DNA of 64,000 bases from CAZOZZ01 sp965262425 (lineage in GTDB: Bacteria; Acidobacteriota; Terriglobia; 20CM-2-55-15): the NCBI GenBank assembly GCA_965262425.1, contig OZ253536.1, positions 806,001 to 870,000 of the forward strand. Reading direction: 5' to 3'. The first letter of the stretch is position 1, and every line of letters begins with the position of its first letter. Both the position numbers and the translations under genes were made by a program. Positions 17,115 through 27,371 of the stretch are shown in pieces. The notes under the pieces were generated by a model. The model was not told the origin of the DNA, did no database searches, and saw only the letters and a list, made by a program, of their open reading frames with translations.

Positions 17115-18240
17115 TTAGAAAAATCTCTCGAACATTGGAACGACCACCTGCCGTATGAATTCCCCGGCACGTCCGATGGTGCGGATGATTGGCTGCCCCC
17201 GGATTTCTCTCGGCATTCCCGTATCGAAAACTGGAAGAACGTGAATTTCGGGTTGCATGCGCACATTGCGACGTCCGGGTGGATGCTTAATCGTCCCCCG
17301 GATCAGTATTGTATTCGGCTTGAAAACCCGATCAAAAACCTCGTACTCGATGGTTGCACCAGAGAGGTTACTGAAGCATGGGTCGATTCCTTCTGCCGCC
17401 GTAAATCCGGCAAGCAGGGCGCGATGCTTGTCCAAGTTGTTGATGACCTGGATTTGCCCGAGAAGCGCGGTTTGCGGCCACTTCCTGCGATGGTATGGCT
17501 GCAACCGCTCGACCAGTGTCTTTACGCCCCTCGGGACTCCCGGCATCTTGTGACTAACACCTCCATCCCGGTTCCCCTTCCGGGTGAGTCTGCCGTAAAA
17601 CTTCGGGTCTTCCGCAGAATTTGTGGGTAAAACCGTCTTCCATCGCCGCTTGAGGAGACCACGGTGCTCGCCAAGCCTCAAGGCTTCCCTCGCAAGCTCG
17701 GCGGCTGCGCCGGCCTTGACCCTCGGCTGCGCTCCGCGGTGTCGGCTGGTGTGGGCGATGGGGAACGGGGCCTCCGGCGGGGGCTCCGGGCACCGGGTGT
17801 AGGCGTCCGACCGAAGTGGGTACTGGAATATTCGCCGTCGAACAAAAGAATAAGGTACTTTGTTTCAATTACTTATGTGCGCACAGGCCTTTGGACTGCC
17901 CACAAATTCTGCGGAGGAGGCAAAACTTCCTACGCCTACTGACCAGTGGGAACTCGACCTGCTCCTGTTCCTTGGACGTGGACGGGTTCGCAATCGCATA
18001 CATGATGTGGTTCAGCGTCGAGCGAAGTTGATGGGCGGCTTCGCCAATGTAGACGGAGAAAGGCGCCGGAAAGGGATCAACATCAACGATCTTGTAGACG
18101 AACCTGCCATCACCGTACTTCTTAAACACCGTTCGATAGTGCTCCGATTTCAGGAAGCTCTTGGCGAGATCGTTCGCAGCATTGGCGTGGGTTGCTGCTC
18201 GCCTCAACTTCCAATCAATACGATCGAGTATGTCCGACAT
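17115..18240 (-). pseudogene. Conserved hypothetical protein, interrupted by the 317-bp MITE
   Basis: The minus-strand frame starts at 18240 ('MSDILDRIDWKLRRAATHAN') and reads to the MITE at 17921, then resumes beyond it ('GVKTLVERLQPYHRR', 'LLGQIQVINNLDKHRALLAG') to 17115. Removing the 317 bp plus one 8-bp duplication restores about 267 codons. 'IGEAAHQLRSTLNHIMYAIA', 'EFPLVSRRRKF' and 'NNLDKHRALL' are the hallmarks of a widespread uncharacterised helical family with conserved LRSxLxHxxYxLA and FPI/L motifs; its biochemical role is unknown. A plus-strand frame over the same DNA (17109-17630) is its shadow. Confidence 0.7.
17605..17921. mobile_element. 317-bp MITE with ISL3-type ends, copy 2
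   Basis: Same ends and length as the copy at 1515. The 8-bp duplication AAAACTTC is at 17597-17604 and 17922-17929. It splits the minus-strand gene 17115-18240. Confidence 0.93.
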
Positions 18241-19204
18241 GTCCTAGTGTAGTCCGCCAGAATTAATGAGATGTAAGTGCTTGTCCAACGTCTGATATAG
18301 ATATGAGGAAAGCACCGAGGGTTGATCTTGATGTTCAGGTACGAAAGGAACTGGAACGACTGAGGCGAAGCCGTAGTACATCGGTACGGTTGGCGGAACG
18401 ATCCCAAATTGTGTTGCTGGCGGCTGAGAGTCTGAGGAACGAGGAGATTGCAGCACGGCTGAAGATGACGCTTCAGAAGGTTGGCCGATGGCGTGCTCGT
18501 TTCGCCAAACATGGATTGGGAGGCATTGAGAAGGACGCGCCGCGAAGCGGCCGGATTCCCTCCATCAGCGCACGGAAGCGGGCCCGGATTGTAAAGAAGA
18601 CGATTGAAGAGAAGCCCCCAAACGCCACGCATTGGAGCCGTACCTCGATGGCAAAGGCGACCGGAGTCAGTGATTCGACGGTCGGGAGAATATGGCGGGC
18701 CCATGGCCTGAAGCCACACCTGTCAGGAACCTTCAAGCTGTCCAACGACAAACAATTTGCCGAGAAGCTGGAGGATGTGGTCGGTCTGTATCTGAACCCA
18801 CCGGAAAACGCCATCGTCTTGTCCTGTGATGAGAAGAGCCAGATGCAGGCACTGGACCGCACCCAGCCCGGGTTACCGCTGAAGAAGGGGCGGTGTGGCA
18901 CCTTGACCCACGACTACAAACGCAACGGAACCACCACGATGTTCGCCGCGCTCAATACCCTGGACGGCTCTGTGATCGGGACTTGCATGCCGAAGCATCG
19001 GCATCAGGAATGGATTCGGTTTCTCAATCAGATCAAACGCTCCGTGCCTAAAGACAAGCAGATCCACATAATCTGTGACAACTATGCGACCCACAAGCAT
19101 CAGAAAGTTGTCGACTGGCACAAGCGCAACCCGCGCTTTCATGTGCACTTCACACCGACCAGTGCGTCGTGGCTGAATATGGTCGAACGTTTCTTGCGTA
19201 TTCC

Positions 19205-19360
19205 GGACGATCGTGATCACTGATTCCGATTTAACGTGATCACCGATTCCGGGATCATGATCAGTGATTCCGGGCATCGTGATCACTGATTCCGGGATCA
19301 TGATCAGTGATTCCGGGCATCATGATCACCGATTCCGGCGATCATGATCACCCGTCGGTA
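19205..19360. repeat. Subterminal repeats of the IS21 element (left); right set at about 22047-22115
   Basis: About seven roughly 20-bp units of the type GATCATGATCAGTGATTCCG alternate in orientation. Two to three more lie at the right end. IS21 transposases bind such multiple subterminal repeats. Irregular spacing and orientation exclude a CRISPR array. Confidence 0.8.
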
Positions 19361-19406
19361 GCGAAGTTTAGACCTGTTAGGTTCTTCCTTGAAAAAGGAG
19401 AACTTG

Positions 19407-21092
19407 ATGGGAACAAGACGGCTATCGATGAGACAGTTACGCGAGATTCTACGACTCAAACACGAACAGAAACTCAGCCACCGGGCCATCGCCCGAGCCT
19501 GCCGAGTGGGAGTAGGGACGGTTTCGGAGTACGTCCGACGGGCGGCACGTGCAGGGTTGGAATGGCCGCTGCCTGAGGAACTGGACGAGGCCGCGCTTGA
19601 AGCGCGGCTGTTTTCCAGCGCGGGACCGGGCTCCCGGGAACGGGTGGTTCCAGATGTCGAGCGGATCCACCAGGAGTTGAAGCGTGTTGGAGTCACCCTC
19701 CACCTGCTCTGGGAAGAGTACCGGGAAGCGAATCCAAAGGGATATGCCTACAGCCAGTTCTGTGTGATCTACGGGCGGTGGGCCCAGAAACTGAAGCCCT
19801 CGATGCGGCAGGTGCACCGCGCCGGCGAGAAGACCTTCATCGACTTTTCCGGCAAACGGCCAGAACTGACGGATCCGCGGACGGGCACAACTAAACCAGT
19901 CGAGTTGTTCGTGGCCGCGCTGGGCGCCAGCGGTTATACCTACGCCGAAGCGACACCGAGCCAGAAACTCGCCGACTGGATCGGCGTACATATTCGCATG
20001 GTGGAGTTCTTCGGCGGATCGAGCCGGATCTGGGTTCCCGATCAACTCAAGAGTGCCATTACCCTGTCCTGCCGCTACGAAGCAGGAGTGAATCGCACCT
20101 ACCAGGATGAGGCAGAACATTACGGCGCCGTTGTCATTCCGGCCCGGCCTCGGAAACCCAAAGACAAAGCAAAAATCGAAGCCACGGTCCTTCTGGCACA
20201 GCGTTGGCTCCTGGCCAGAATCCGGAATCACACGTTCTTCAGTCTGGCGGACTTGAACGGGGCGATTCGAAAGTTGCTGTTGGAACTGAACCAGCGGCCG
20301 ATGCAGAAGCTTCGCGTGTCCCGCCTGGAACTCTACGAAAGGCTGGATCGACCGGCCCTACAGCCACTACCGACCGATCGGTATGAACAGGCCGAGTGGA
20401 AGGGCTGTCGTGCCAATATCGACTACCACGTGACCGTGGATCACCATCCCTACAGCGTGCCCTACCAGTTGATCCAGGAAACCCTGGAAGCGCGTTACAC
20501 CGCCTCGATTGTCGAGGTCTACCACAAAGGCCGGCGCGTCGCCTCTCATCCTCGCCGCTACGATCACCAACCGTCGACTCTGTCGGAACATATGCCCAGT
20601 TCCCATCGAGCCCATGCGGCATGGACACCATCCCGGCTGATCCGTTGGGCGGAGAAAACCGGCTCTCAGACCGGCCGACTGGCCGAGGAGATGATAAAAC
20701 GGTGGCCCCATCCTGAGCAGGGGTACCGCTCCTGCCTGGGATTGATGAGCCTGGGACGCCGCTACGGCGCCCAGCGGCTCGAAGCCGCCAGTGCCCGAGC
20801 ACTTCGCTTACAGTCCTATAGCTACCGAACCGTCAAAAACATCCTGTCCTCGGCCCAGGACCGTTTGCCGTTCGAGGATTCCGAAACCCTACCCACGCCC
20901 CATCACGACAACATTCGCGGCGCCGCCTATTATGCGGAGCCAGAGGAGAGCACACATGCTAATGGAACAAACCCTGGAGAAGATGAACCAGATGAAGCTA
21001 TCGGCCATGGTCGAAGCCCTCGAGCAGCAACGCCGCTCGAATCAGTACACGGATCTGAGTTTCGAGGAGCGTCTGGGCCTTCTAGTGGATGA
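19407..21092 (+). CDS. istA: IS21 transposase IstA
   Basis: 561 residues from the ATG at 19407, which has AAAAAGGAG about 8 bp upstream; a TTG 18 bp earlier is less likely. HTH at about 10-45 ('LSHRAIARACRVGVGTVSEYV'), integrase-type DDE core with Asp in 'KTFIDFSGKR', Asp in 'IWVPDQLKSAI', Glu in 'KDKAKIEATVLLAQRW', then the beta-barrel/C-terminal region 'NIDYHVTVDHHPYSVPY'. The usual end near 'GAAYY' (about residue 514) is followed by a Ser/Pro-rich extension of about 45 residues that overlaps istB in another frame by 137 bp. Confidence 0.94.
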   Translation: MGTRRLSMRQLREILRLKHEQKLSHRAIARACRVGVGTVSEYVRRAARAGLEWPLPEELDEAALEARLFSSAGPGSRERVVPDVERIHQELKRVGVTLHLLWEEYREANPKGYAYSQFCVIYGRWAQKLKPSMRQVHRAGEKTFIDFSGKRPELTDPRTGTTKPVELFVAALGASGYTYAEATPSQKLADWIGVHIRMVEFFGGSSRIWVPDQLKSAITLSCRYEAGVNRTYQDEAEHYGAVVIPARPRKPKDKAKIEATVLLAQRWLLARIRNHTFFSLADLNGAIRKLLLELNQRPMQKLRVSRLELYERLDRPALQPLPTDRYEQAEWKGCRANIDYHVTVDHHPYSVPYQLIQETLEARYTASIVEVYHKGRRVASHPRRYDHQPSTLSEHMPSSHRAHAAWTPSRLIRWAEKTGSQTGRLAEEMIKRWPHPEQGYRSCLGLMSLGRRYGAQRLEAASARALRLQSYSYRTVKNILSSAQDRLPFEDSETLPTPHHDNIRGAAYYAEPEESTHANGTNPGEDEPDEAIGHGRSPRAATPLESVHGSEFRGASGPSSG

Positions 21093-21717
21093 AGAATGGA
21101 CGGCCCGGGAGCACCGTAAGCTCACCCGGCGTCTGCGCGTGGCCAAGCTGCGCTACAGCTCTGCATCGCTGGAAAACGTCGACTTCAAACATCGTCGCAG
21201 TCTGGACCGTTCCCAAGTCCTCGCTCTGGGCTCCTGCGGGTGGATCCGGGACCGGCACAATCTGATCATTTCCGGTCCGACCGGCATCGGGAAAAGTTTT
21301 CTGGCTTCGGCTTTCGTCGAACGAGCCTGCCGGCGCGGTTTCAATGCCGCCTACGTCCGAATGCCCCGGCTCTTGCACCAACTGGCGGTCGGCCGTGGCG
21401 ACGGCTCCTACGCTCGTGTTCTGGCACGGCTGGCCAAGACCGATCTGCTGGCCATCGACGACTGGCTCCTGGCCCCGCTACGCGATGCCGAACGCCGGGA
21501 CTTGATCGAAGTCGTCGAGGAACGGAGCGAACGCTCCGCCATCTTGATCGCCAGCCAGCTCCCGGTCGCCGACTGGCACGGCGTCATCGGCGACCCGAAC
21601 CAGGCCGACGCCATCTGCGATCGCCTCCTCCACAACGCGCATCGCATCGAACTGAAGGGACGATCCATGAGACAAACCAAGGCTGCCCCGAAACCCTCTT
21701 CCAAGGAGCCGGCATGA
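20956..21717 (+). CDS. istB: IS21 helper ATPase IstB
   Basis: 253 residues from the ATG at 20956, after GAGGAGAG; this start gives the canonical 'MLMEQTLEKMNQMKLSAMVEAL'-like N-terminus (first residues quoted in part). An AAA+ ATPase: Walker A 'GPTGIGKSF', Walker B 'LLAIDDWLL', sensor region 'ILIASQLPVADWH'. IstB oligomers bend DNA and select the target for IstA. It overlaps the 3' end of istA, as in other IS21 members. Confidence 0.94.
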   Translation: MLMEQTLEKMNQMKLSAMVEALEQQRRSNQYTDLSFEERLGLLVDEEWTAREHRKLTRRLRVAKLRYSSASLENVDFKHRRSLDRSQVLALGSCGWIRDRHNLIISGPTGIGKSFLASAFVERACRRGFNAAYVRMPRLLHQLAVGRGDGSYARVLARLAKTDLLAIDDWLLAPLRDAERRDLIEVVEERSERSAILIASQLPVADWHGVIGDPNQADAICDRLLHNAHRIELKGRSMRQTKAAPKPSSKEPA

Positions 21718-21774
21718 ACCCCACCTGGCGACGAGGTAGTCCAACTCGGACTGGCGTCCGATCGTCGCGGATAC

Positions 21775-21957
21775 GCGATCCTGGCGCGAAGGATTTTCAG
21801 GAATTCAGTAAGGACGGGACGAAGAATGAGAAAGAACCTAAAAAACAAACCAGTGGCCTGTGGAAAATGATGGGCTATGGAAATCCACAAAAAACGTGGA
21901 TTCCCACAGCCCTGGAAAAGCCTGCGGCTTTCCCACATTTACACACAGGCCCGGCGA
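21775..21957 (+). other. Structured module shared with IS3 and ISL3 (IS21 version)
   Basis: It starts with GCGATCCTGGCGCGA (21775-21789, identical to 34607-34621) and continues through an A-rich stretch to a cloverleaf at 21855-21951. The outer stem GGCCTGTG/CACAGGCC plus AAATG/CATTT encloses two hairpins, GGAAATCCAC..GTGGATTCCC and GGAAAAGCC..GGCTTTCCC. It then reads CGGCGA, as in the IS3 copy. No gene is convincing in 21718-22030. Confidence 0.7.
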
Positions 21958-22344
21958 TGAATATCAAGATTATGGAAGCATTCAAAACAAGAATCGTGGA
22001 CTTCGGGAGGTCTAAACTGAGATCCTAACCCTCACTTCGCTACGGCGGGTGATCACGATGCCCGGAATCACTGATCATGATCCCGGAACTGGTGATCACG
22101 ATCAGCGGAATACGCAGTTTCTTCCGGGATCTTTCAGAGCAACGGCTTCGGCGCGGAGTTTTCCATTCGGTTCCAGAGTTAATCCAGGCCGTTGAGGACT
22201 ATGTCGACGGTCACAATCAGAGCCCTAAGCCGTTCATCTGGACCGCGCAGGCTTCCGATATTCTTGAGAAAGTCCGACGCGCTCGAAAGAAGCTGGTTAA
22301 AGTGCACTCTGTTTGACGGGGACCACTAGCGTTAGGGGCAGACG

Positions 22345-22506
22345 ATGAAAAAGAAGCAAAAGACAAAACAAGCACACGAAATCCTCATCCCGACCAAGGG
22401 CGAATTTCTGAAGAATCTCGGAAAGGTTGCCAGAGGGAAGGATACGGAGTCCAGCAAAAAGCCGGAGCCCGCCAAACTACCGAAGAAAGACCGCCCACAG
22501 AAGTAA
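22345..22506 (+). CDS. Small Lys-rich protein (53 aa), unknown
   Basis: The ATG at 22345 opens a frame 'MKKKQKTKQAHEILIPTKGE' continuing '...PKKDRPQK' to TAA at 22504-22506. About a quarter of the residues are Lys, as in small phage/satellite nucleic-acid-binding proteins. It lies 17 bp right of IS630 copy 3 and about 80 bp before the primase-helicase gene, same strand. Reality is plausible from codon use and context only. Confidence 0.45.
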   Translation: MKKKQKTKQAHEILIPTKGEFLKNLGKVARGKDTESSKKPEPAKLPKKDRPQK

Positions 22507-24065
22507 CGCCCCGAACCGATCCCGCCTCGAAAGACGCTGGGTTACTTGTCAATCGAGCCGCCGAGCACCTGAGAGAGGTGGTCGAAGTATGACGACTCCT
22601 GCGGCAGCCACGATGAACTTAACCAGGGCCGACGTTGCCCGGTTTGACCGTTTTCGAATCCCGGCCGAACTAATCGAAGCGGCTCAGATACGCCGAGTAA
22701 CGGACCGAGAGGCTCACGATCTTGGCATCCGGTTCCGTGGCGATCTGTCCGGCATCGCATTTCCAATTGACGGCGTGACAGGGATCACCGGATACCGGGT
22801 GCGCCGCGACAAGCCCGAAATCGAGGACGGAAAGCCGAAGGGCAAGTACGTGCTGTCGATGGATCGGCCAGCGCTCTACCTGACGCCTACAACCAGTCAG
22901 TGGCTGTCGGACACGTCGGTGTCTGTCGTTTTCGTCGAGGCGTACACGAGCGCACTCTCGATCGATGCGCTATGTTCCCGGACTGGCCGAGAGTTCCTCG
23001 TGATTGGAACCGCGGGCTGTTGGGGTTGGCGGGGCAGACTCGGAAAAGTTGTCGATCCGAACGGCAACCGGGTCGACGAGAAGGGACCGCTTCCGGATTT
23101 GGATCTGATCCCCTTCGAGGGCCGCGACGTTCTAATTGCGTTCGACTCAAATGTCAATTCCAACGATAGCGTCCGGCTTGCCCGCAAGAAGTTCGCCGAA
23201 GAACTGAGCAAGCACGGCGCCAAGGTCCGTTTGGCGACCCTGCCGGAAGAACACGACGTCAATGGTCCTGACGACTTCCTGGCGGTCTACGATGACGAAG
23301 CCTTTCTCAGGATTGTCGACGACGCCCCATCCTTCGAGCGACCCGAATTCCCGTTTCGGCTCGGCAAAGATGGCGTTCGGCGCCGTGTCGATCACGAGGA
23401 GAAAGACACCGGTAAAACTGTGACGGAGTGGAAATGGTTTTGCTCGCCACTCGATAACCAGGCAGAAACGCGAGACGTAGTTGGCGCGGAGTGGGGCCGA
23501 CTCCTAATAGTCACTGATCGTGACAGGCGAAGCCACGAATGGGCGATGCCGATGTCGATGCTGGCGGGCGACGGCACCGGATACCGCGAAAAGCTCTTAT
23601 CCATCGGTCTGATAATGGCACCTGGGCGATGGGCGCGTGACAGTCTCCACCAATATATAAGCACTGCCCGGCCCGAATTTCGGGCAAGATGCGTACCTCG
23701 GACCGGTTGGCATTCCACCCCGATCGGACTCGTCTATGTCCTGCCGGACAAGACTATAGGCCGGATGGCCGGCGAGAGAGTCTTGCTACAGACAACCGCT
23801 TCCGATAGTCACCTGTTCAACGTTTCCGGGTCACTCGACGAATGGCAACAGTCCGTTGGTGTTTACTGCGTTGGCAATTCACGTTTGATCCTGGCCGTTT
23901 CCACAGCGTTTGCTTCCGCTCTGGTTGAGTTAGCCGGCGAGCAGTCTGGCGGCGTCCACTACTACGGTGGAAGTCGCACAGGAAAAACTACCGCGGCGCG
24001 AGTAGGTGGCTCCGTCTGGGGCGGCGGCGGAATCAATGGGTTCCTCAGAACTTGGCGGGCAACTA

Positions 24066-25216
24066 GTGGTCCCCGTCAAACAGACTGTAACTTATCGAGC
24101 TTCTTTCGGGCACGTTGAACTTTTTCAAGAATATCGGAAGCCGTTGCGGTCCAAATGAAGGGCTTCGGGTTCTGATTGTGACCCCCGACATATTCCTCCA
24201 CGGCCTGGATTAGCTCAGGAACCGAATGGAAAACCCCGCGCCGAAGCCGTTGTTCGGAAAGATCCCGGAAGAAGCGTTCGACCATGTTCAGCCAGGATGC
24301 ACTGGTCGGTGTGAAGTGCACATGAAAGCGCGTGTTGCGCTTCAACCAGTTGACGACTTTCTGATGTTTGTGCGTGGCGTAGTTGTCGCAAATGATATGG
24401 ATCTGTTTGTCTTTCGGCACGGAACGTTTGATCTGATTGAGAAACCGGATCCATTCCTGATGACGATGCTTCGGCATACAGGTCCCGATAATCGAGCCGT
24501 CCAGCGTATTGAGCGCGGCGAACATCGTGGTCGTCCCGTTGCGTTTGTAGTCGTGGGTGAGGGTGCCGCACCGCCCCTTCTTCAGAGGTAACCCGGGTTG
24601 CGTGCGGTCCAGGGCCTGCATCTGGCTCTTCTCATCGCAGGACAAAACAATGGCGTTTTCCGGAGGGTTCAGATACAAACCGACCACATCCTCCAACTTC
24701 TCGACAAATTGTTTGTCGTTGGAAAGTTTGAAGGTGCGTGCCAGATGAGGCTTCAAGCCATGAGCCCGCCAGATTCTCCCTACCGTGGACTCGCTGACGC
24801 CGGTTGCCCTGGCCATCAAGGACCGGCTCCAGTGCGTGGCGTTCGGAGGCTTCCCTTCGACCGTCTTCTTCACGATCCGGGCCCGCTTCCGGCGGCCGAT
24901 CGAGGGAATCCGTCCACTGCGGGAAGCGTCCTTTTCGATTCCCCCGAGGCCATCTTCAACGAAACGATCGCGCCAACGTCCGGCCTTTTGACGAGTGATG
25001 TCCAACTTGGCAGCGATCTCCTGATTGTCCAGACCCCCGGCGGCCAGCAAGACAATTCGAGATCGTTCCGCCAACCGGACCGCCACACTGCGGCTTCGGC
25101 TCAGTCGCTCCAGTTCCTTCCGCACAGGAATGTCCAATTTAATCGTCGGTGCTCTCCTCATATATACTCAGACGTAGGAAAGCTGAATAAGTTACATTAA
25201 CTGTGACGGACTACAC
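24066..25216 (-). mobile_element. IS630-family element, subtype A, copy 4 (intact)
   Basis: 1151 bp. TA at 24064-24065 on the left; the right TA (25217-25218) is shared with the adjoining subtype B copy. Same orientation as copy 5. Target C-TA-G within the DUF927 gene. Confidence 0.95.
24076..25161 (-). CDS. IS630-family transposase (subtype A)
   Basis: 361 residues, apparently identical to the copy at 58514 and differing from the 8562 copy by one visible residue. Full DDE set and HTH as described there. Transcription runs against the interrupted DUF927 gene. Confidence 0.95.
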   Translation of the reverse strand: MRRAPTIKLDIPVRKELERLSRSRSVAVRLAERSRIVLLAAGGLDNQEIAAKLDITRQKAGRWRDRFVEDGLGGIEKDASRSGRIPSIGRRKRARIVKKTVEGKPPNATHWSRSLMARATGVSESTVGRIWRAHGLKPHLARTFKLSNDKQFVEKLEDVVGLYLNPPENAIVLSCDEKSQMQALDRTQPGLPLKKGRCGTLTHDYKRNGTTTMFAALNTLDGSIIGTCMPKHRHQEWIRFLNQIKRSVPKDKQIHIICDNYATHKHQKVVNWLKRNTRFHVHFTPTSASWLNMVERFFRDLSEQRLRRGVFHSVPELIQAVEEYVGGHNQNPKPFIWTATASDILEKVQRARKKLDKLQSV

Positions 25217-25218
25217 TA

Positions 25219-26370
25219 GTGGTCCCCGTCAAACAGAGTGCACTTTAACCAGCTTCTTTCGAGCGCGTCGGACTTTCTCAAGAATATCGGAAGCCTGCGC
25301 GGTCCAGATGAACGGCTTAGGGCTCTGATTGTGACCGTCGACATAGTCCTCAACGGCCTGGATTAACTCTGGAACCGAATGGAAAACTCCGCGCCGAAGC
25401 CGTTGCTCTGAAAGATCCCGGAAGAAACGTTCGACCATATTCAGCCACGACGCACTGGTCGGTGTGAAGTGCACATGAAAGCGCGGGTTGCGCTTGTGCC
25501 AGTCGACAACTTTCTGATGCTTGTGGGTCGCATAGTTGTCACAGATTATGTGGATCTGCTTGTCTTTAGGCACGGAGCGTTTGATCTGATTGAGAAACCG
25601 AATCCATTCCTGATGCCGATGCTTCGGCATGCAAGTCCCGATCACAGAGCCGTCCAGGGTATTGAGCGCGGCGAACATCGTGGTGGTTCCGTTGCGTTTG
25701 TAGTCGTGGGTCAAGGTGCCACACCGCCCCTTCTTCAGCGGTAACCCGGGCTGGGTGCGGTCCAGTGCCTGCATCTGGCTCTTCTCATCACAGGACAAGA
25801 CGATGGCGTTTTCCGGTGGGTTCAGATACAGACCGACCACATCCTCCAGCTTCTCGGCAAATTGTTTGTCGTTGGACAGCTTGAAGGTTCCTGACAGGTG
25901 TGGCTTCAGGCCATGGGCCCGCCATATTCTCCCGACCGTCGAATCACTGACTCCGGTCGCCTTTGCCATCGAGGTACGGCTCCAATGCGTGGCGTTTGGG
26001 GGCTTCTCTTCAATCGTCTTCTTTACAATCCGGGCCCGCTTCCGTGCGCTGATGGAGGGAATCCGGCCGCTTCGCGGCGCGTCCTTCTCAATGCCTCCCA
26101 ATCCATGTTTGGCGAAACGAGCACGCCATCGGCCAACCTTCTGAAGCGTCATCTTCAGCCGTGCTGCAATCTCCTCGTTCCTCAGACTCTCAGCCGCCAG
26201 CAACACAATTTGGGATCGTTCCGCCAACCGTACCGATGTACTACGGCTTCGCCTCAGTCGTTCCAGTTCCTTTCGTACCTGAACATCAAGATCAACCCTC
26301 GGTGCTTTCCTCATATCTATATCAGACGTTGGACAAGCACTTACATCTCATTAATTCTGGCGGACTACAC
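25219..26370 (-). mobile_element. IS630-family element, subtype B, copy 5 (intact)
   Basis: 1152 bp. It abuts copy 4 with only the shared TA (25217-25218) between them; the right TA is at 26371-26372. The CTAG regenerated at the end of one IS630 element evidently served as target for the other. Confidence 0.95.
25229..26314 (-). CDS. IS630-family transposase (subtype B, intact)
   Basis: 361 residues. N-terminal HTH half ('ESLRNEEIAARLKMTLQKVG') clearly diverged from subtype A, DDE half nearly identical (Asp in 'LSCDEKSQ', Asp in 'IICDNYATH', Glu in 'NMVERFFRD'). It is the only intact subtype B transposase in the window; copy 3 is split by IS21. Confidence 0.95.
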   Translation of the reverse strand: MRKAPRVDLDVQVRKELERLRRSRSTSVRLAERSQIVLLAAESLRNEEIAARLKMTLQKVGRWRARFAKHGLGGIEKDAPRSGRIPSISARKRARIVKKTIEEKPPNATHWSRTSMAKATGVSDSTVGRIWRAHGLKPHLSGTFKLSNDKQFAEKLEDVVGLYLNPPENAIVLSCDEKSQMQALDRTQPGLPLKKGRCGTLTHDYKRNGTTTMFAALNTLDGSVIGTCMPKHRHQEWIRFLNQIKRSVPKDKQIHIICDNYATHKHQKVVDWHKRNPRFHVHFTPTSASWLNMVERFFRDLSEQRLRRGVFHSVPELIQAVEDYVDGHNQSPKPFIWTAQASDILEKVRRARKKLVKVHSV

Positions 26371-27371
26371 TAGCAACGGACTGGAATCGGTTGCAGTCAG
26401 CCACTGCGATGCGCTCCTGTGTCTCGATGAAATGGGACAGGTGGACCCCAGAGAAGCCGGCGAAATCGCATACATGTTGTCGAACGGAACCGGCAAGAGC
26501 AGGGCGCGAAAAGATGGCCTTGCCCGGCGCTCGCTGGAGTGGCGGTTGCTGTTTCTGTCCACAGGCGAGATAACTCTGGGCGCGAAGATGCTGGAACAAG
26601 GCCGCAAGGTTAAAGCCGGCCAGGAAGTTCGGCTCGTCGACGTCCCCGCAGATAGCGGTCGCGGACTCGGAATCTTCGAGGAAATCCATAGTTTCGAATC
26701 CGCCGATGTCTTCGCCCGGCACTTTTACGATGCGACCGATCGACTTTACGGGTCGCCAATCCGCGCATTCCTCGATCGAGTCGTTCCCGATTACAACGAC
26801 ATCGCCGATGTCATAAGGAAGGCTCGCGAGGAGTTCATTTCACAGCACGTGCCACAAGGAGCTTCCGGTCAGGTCCAGAGCGTCGCCGGCAGATTCGCAC
26901 TGATCGCATCGGCCGGGACGCTTGCGACAGCGATGGGAATCTTGCCCTGGCCTAAGGAAGCCGCGACCGACGCAGCCGGAATCTGTTTTGAGGCATGGCT
27001 GCAGAACCGCGGCGGCACCGGAGACAAGGAAACGCACGCCGGCATTTCGCAGATCCGACAGTTCTTCGAGCAGCACGGCGAATCACGGTTCACGGATTGG
27101 GACAGCAACGCATCGTCCGCCCGCACTATCAATCGGGTTGGATTTCGACGGACCGAGGGCGACAGGACAGAATTTTTCGTTCTGCCCGAGACCTTCAGAT
27201 CCGAACTCTGCATGGGACATGACCCCAGCAGGCTCGCGAAGGCGTTGGTTGATCATGGACTGCTGGTCAAGGGAGCCGACGGTCGACCGACATCCGTACA
27301 TCGTCTGCCCGGGATGTCCAGGTCGGCGCGGGTGTACCACTTTCCATCGGCAATTTTGGAGGGCAGTCAGG

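Larger units (their letters stand above)
19195..22116 (+). mobile_element. IS21-family element
   Basis: 2922 bp, starting TGCGTATTCCG and ending with its complement. It is flanked by the 6-bp duplication GTTTCT (19189-19194, 22117-22122), confirmed against the uninterrupted subtype B copy at 25219. It carries istA and istB and multiple subterminal repeats at both ends. Between istB and the right end it carries the structured module shared with IS3 (21775-21957). Confidence 0.95.
18303..22316 (+). pseudogene. IS630 subtype B transposase, split by IS21
   Basis: 361 codons when the IS21 element is removed. The 5' part (18303-19194) reads to 'NMVERF' and the 3' part resumes at about 22117 ('FRDLSEQRLRRGVFHSVPEL'). 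It differs from subtype A mainly in the N-terminal half ('MRKAPRVDLDVQVRKELERL'), while the DDE half is almost the same, suggesting recombination or uneven divergence. The break falls at the catalytic Glu, so the truncated product should be inactive. Confidence 0.92.
18247..22326 (+). mobile_element. IS630-family element, subtype B, copy 3, interrupted by IS21
   Basis: Ends GTGTAGTCCGCCAG and the complement of GTGGTCCCCGTCAAAC, TA duplications at 18245-18246 and 22327-22328 in a C-TA-G target. Without the IS21 element and its duplication the length is 1152 bp, the same as copy 5. It inserted just left of the minus-strand gene start at 18240. Confidence 0.93.

Noticed and set aside
17109..17630. 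Plus-strand ORF of 173 codons
   Set aside because: The minus-strand frame over the same DNA continues coherently across the MITE and carries the conserved family motifs; the plus frame is its shadow.
19205..19360. Regularly repeated units suggesting a CRISPR array
   Set aside because: Units alternate orientation, have no unique spacers and coincide with IS21 ends; they are transposase-binding subterminal repeats.
26922..27371. A longer version of the Val/Thr-repeat gene starting at 26922
   Set aside because: It overlaps the DUF927 coding sequence in another frame; ATG 27372 coupled to the DUF927 stop is the natural start.
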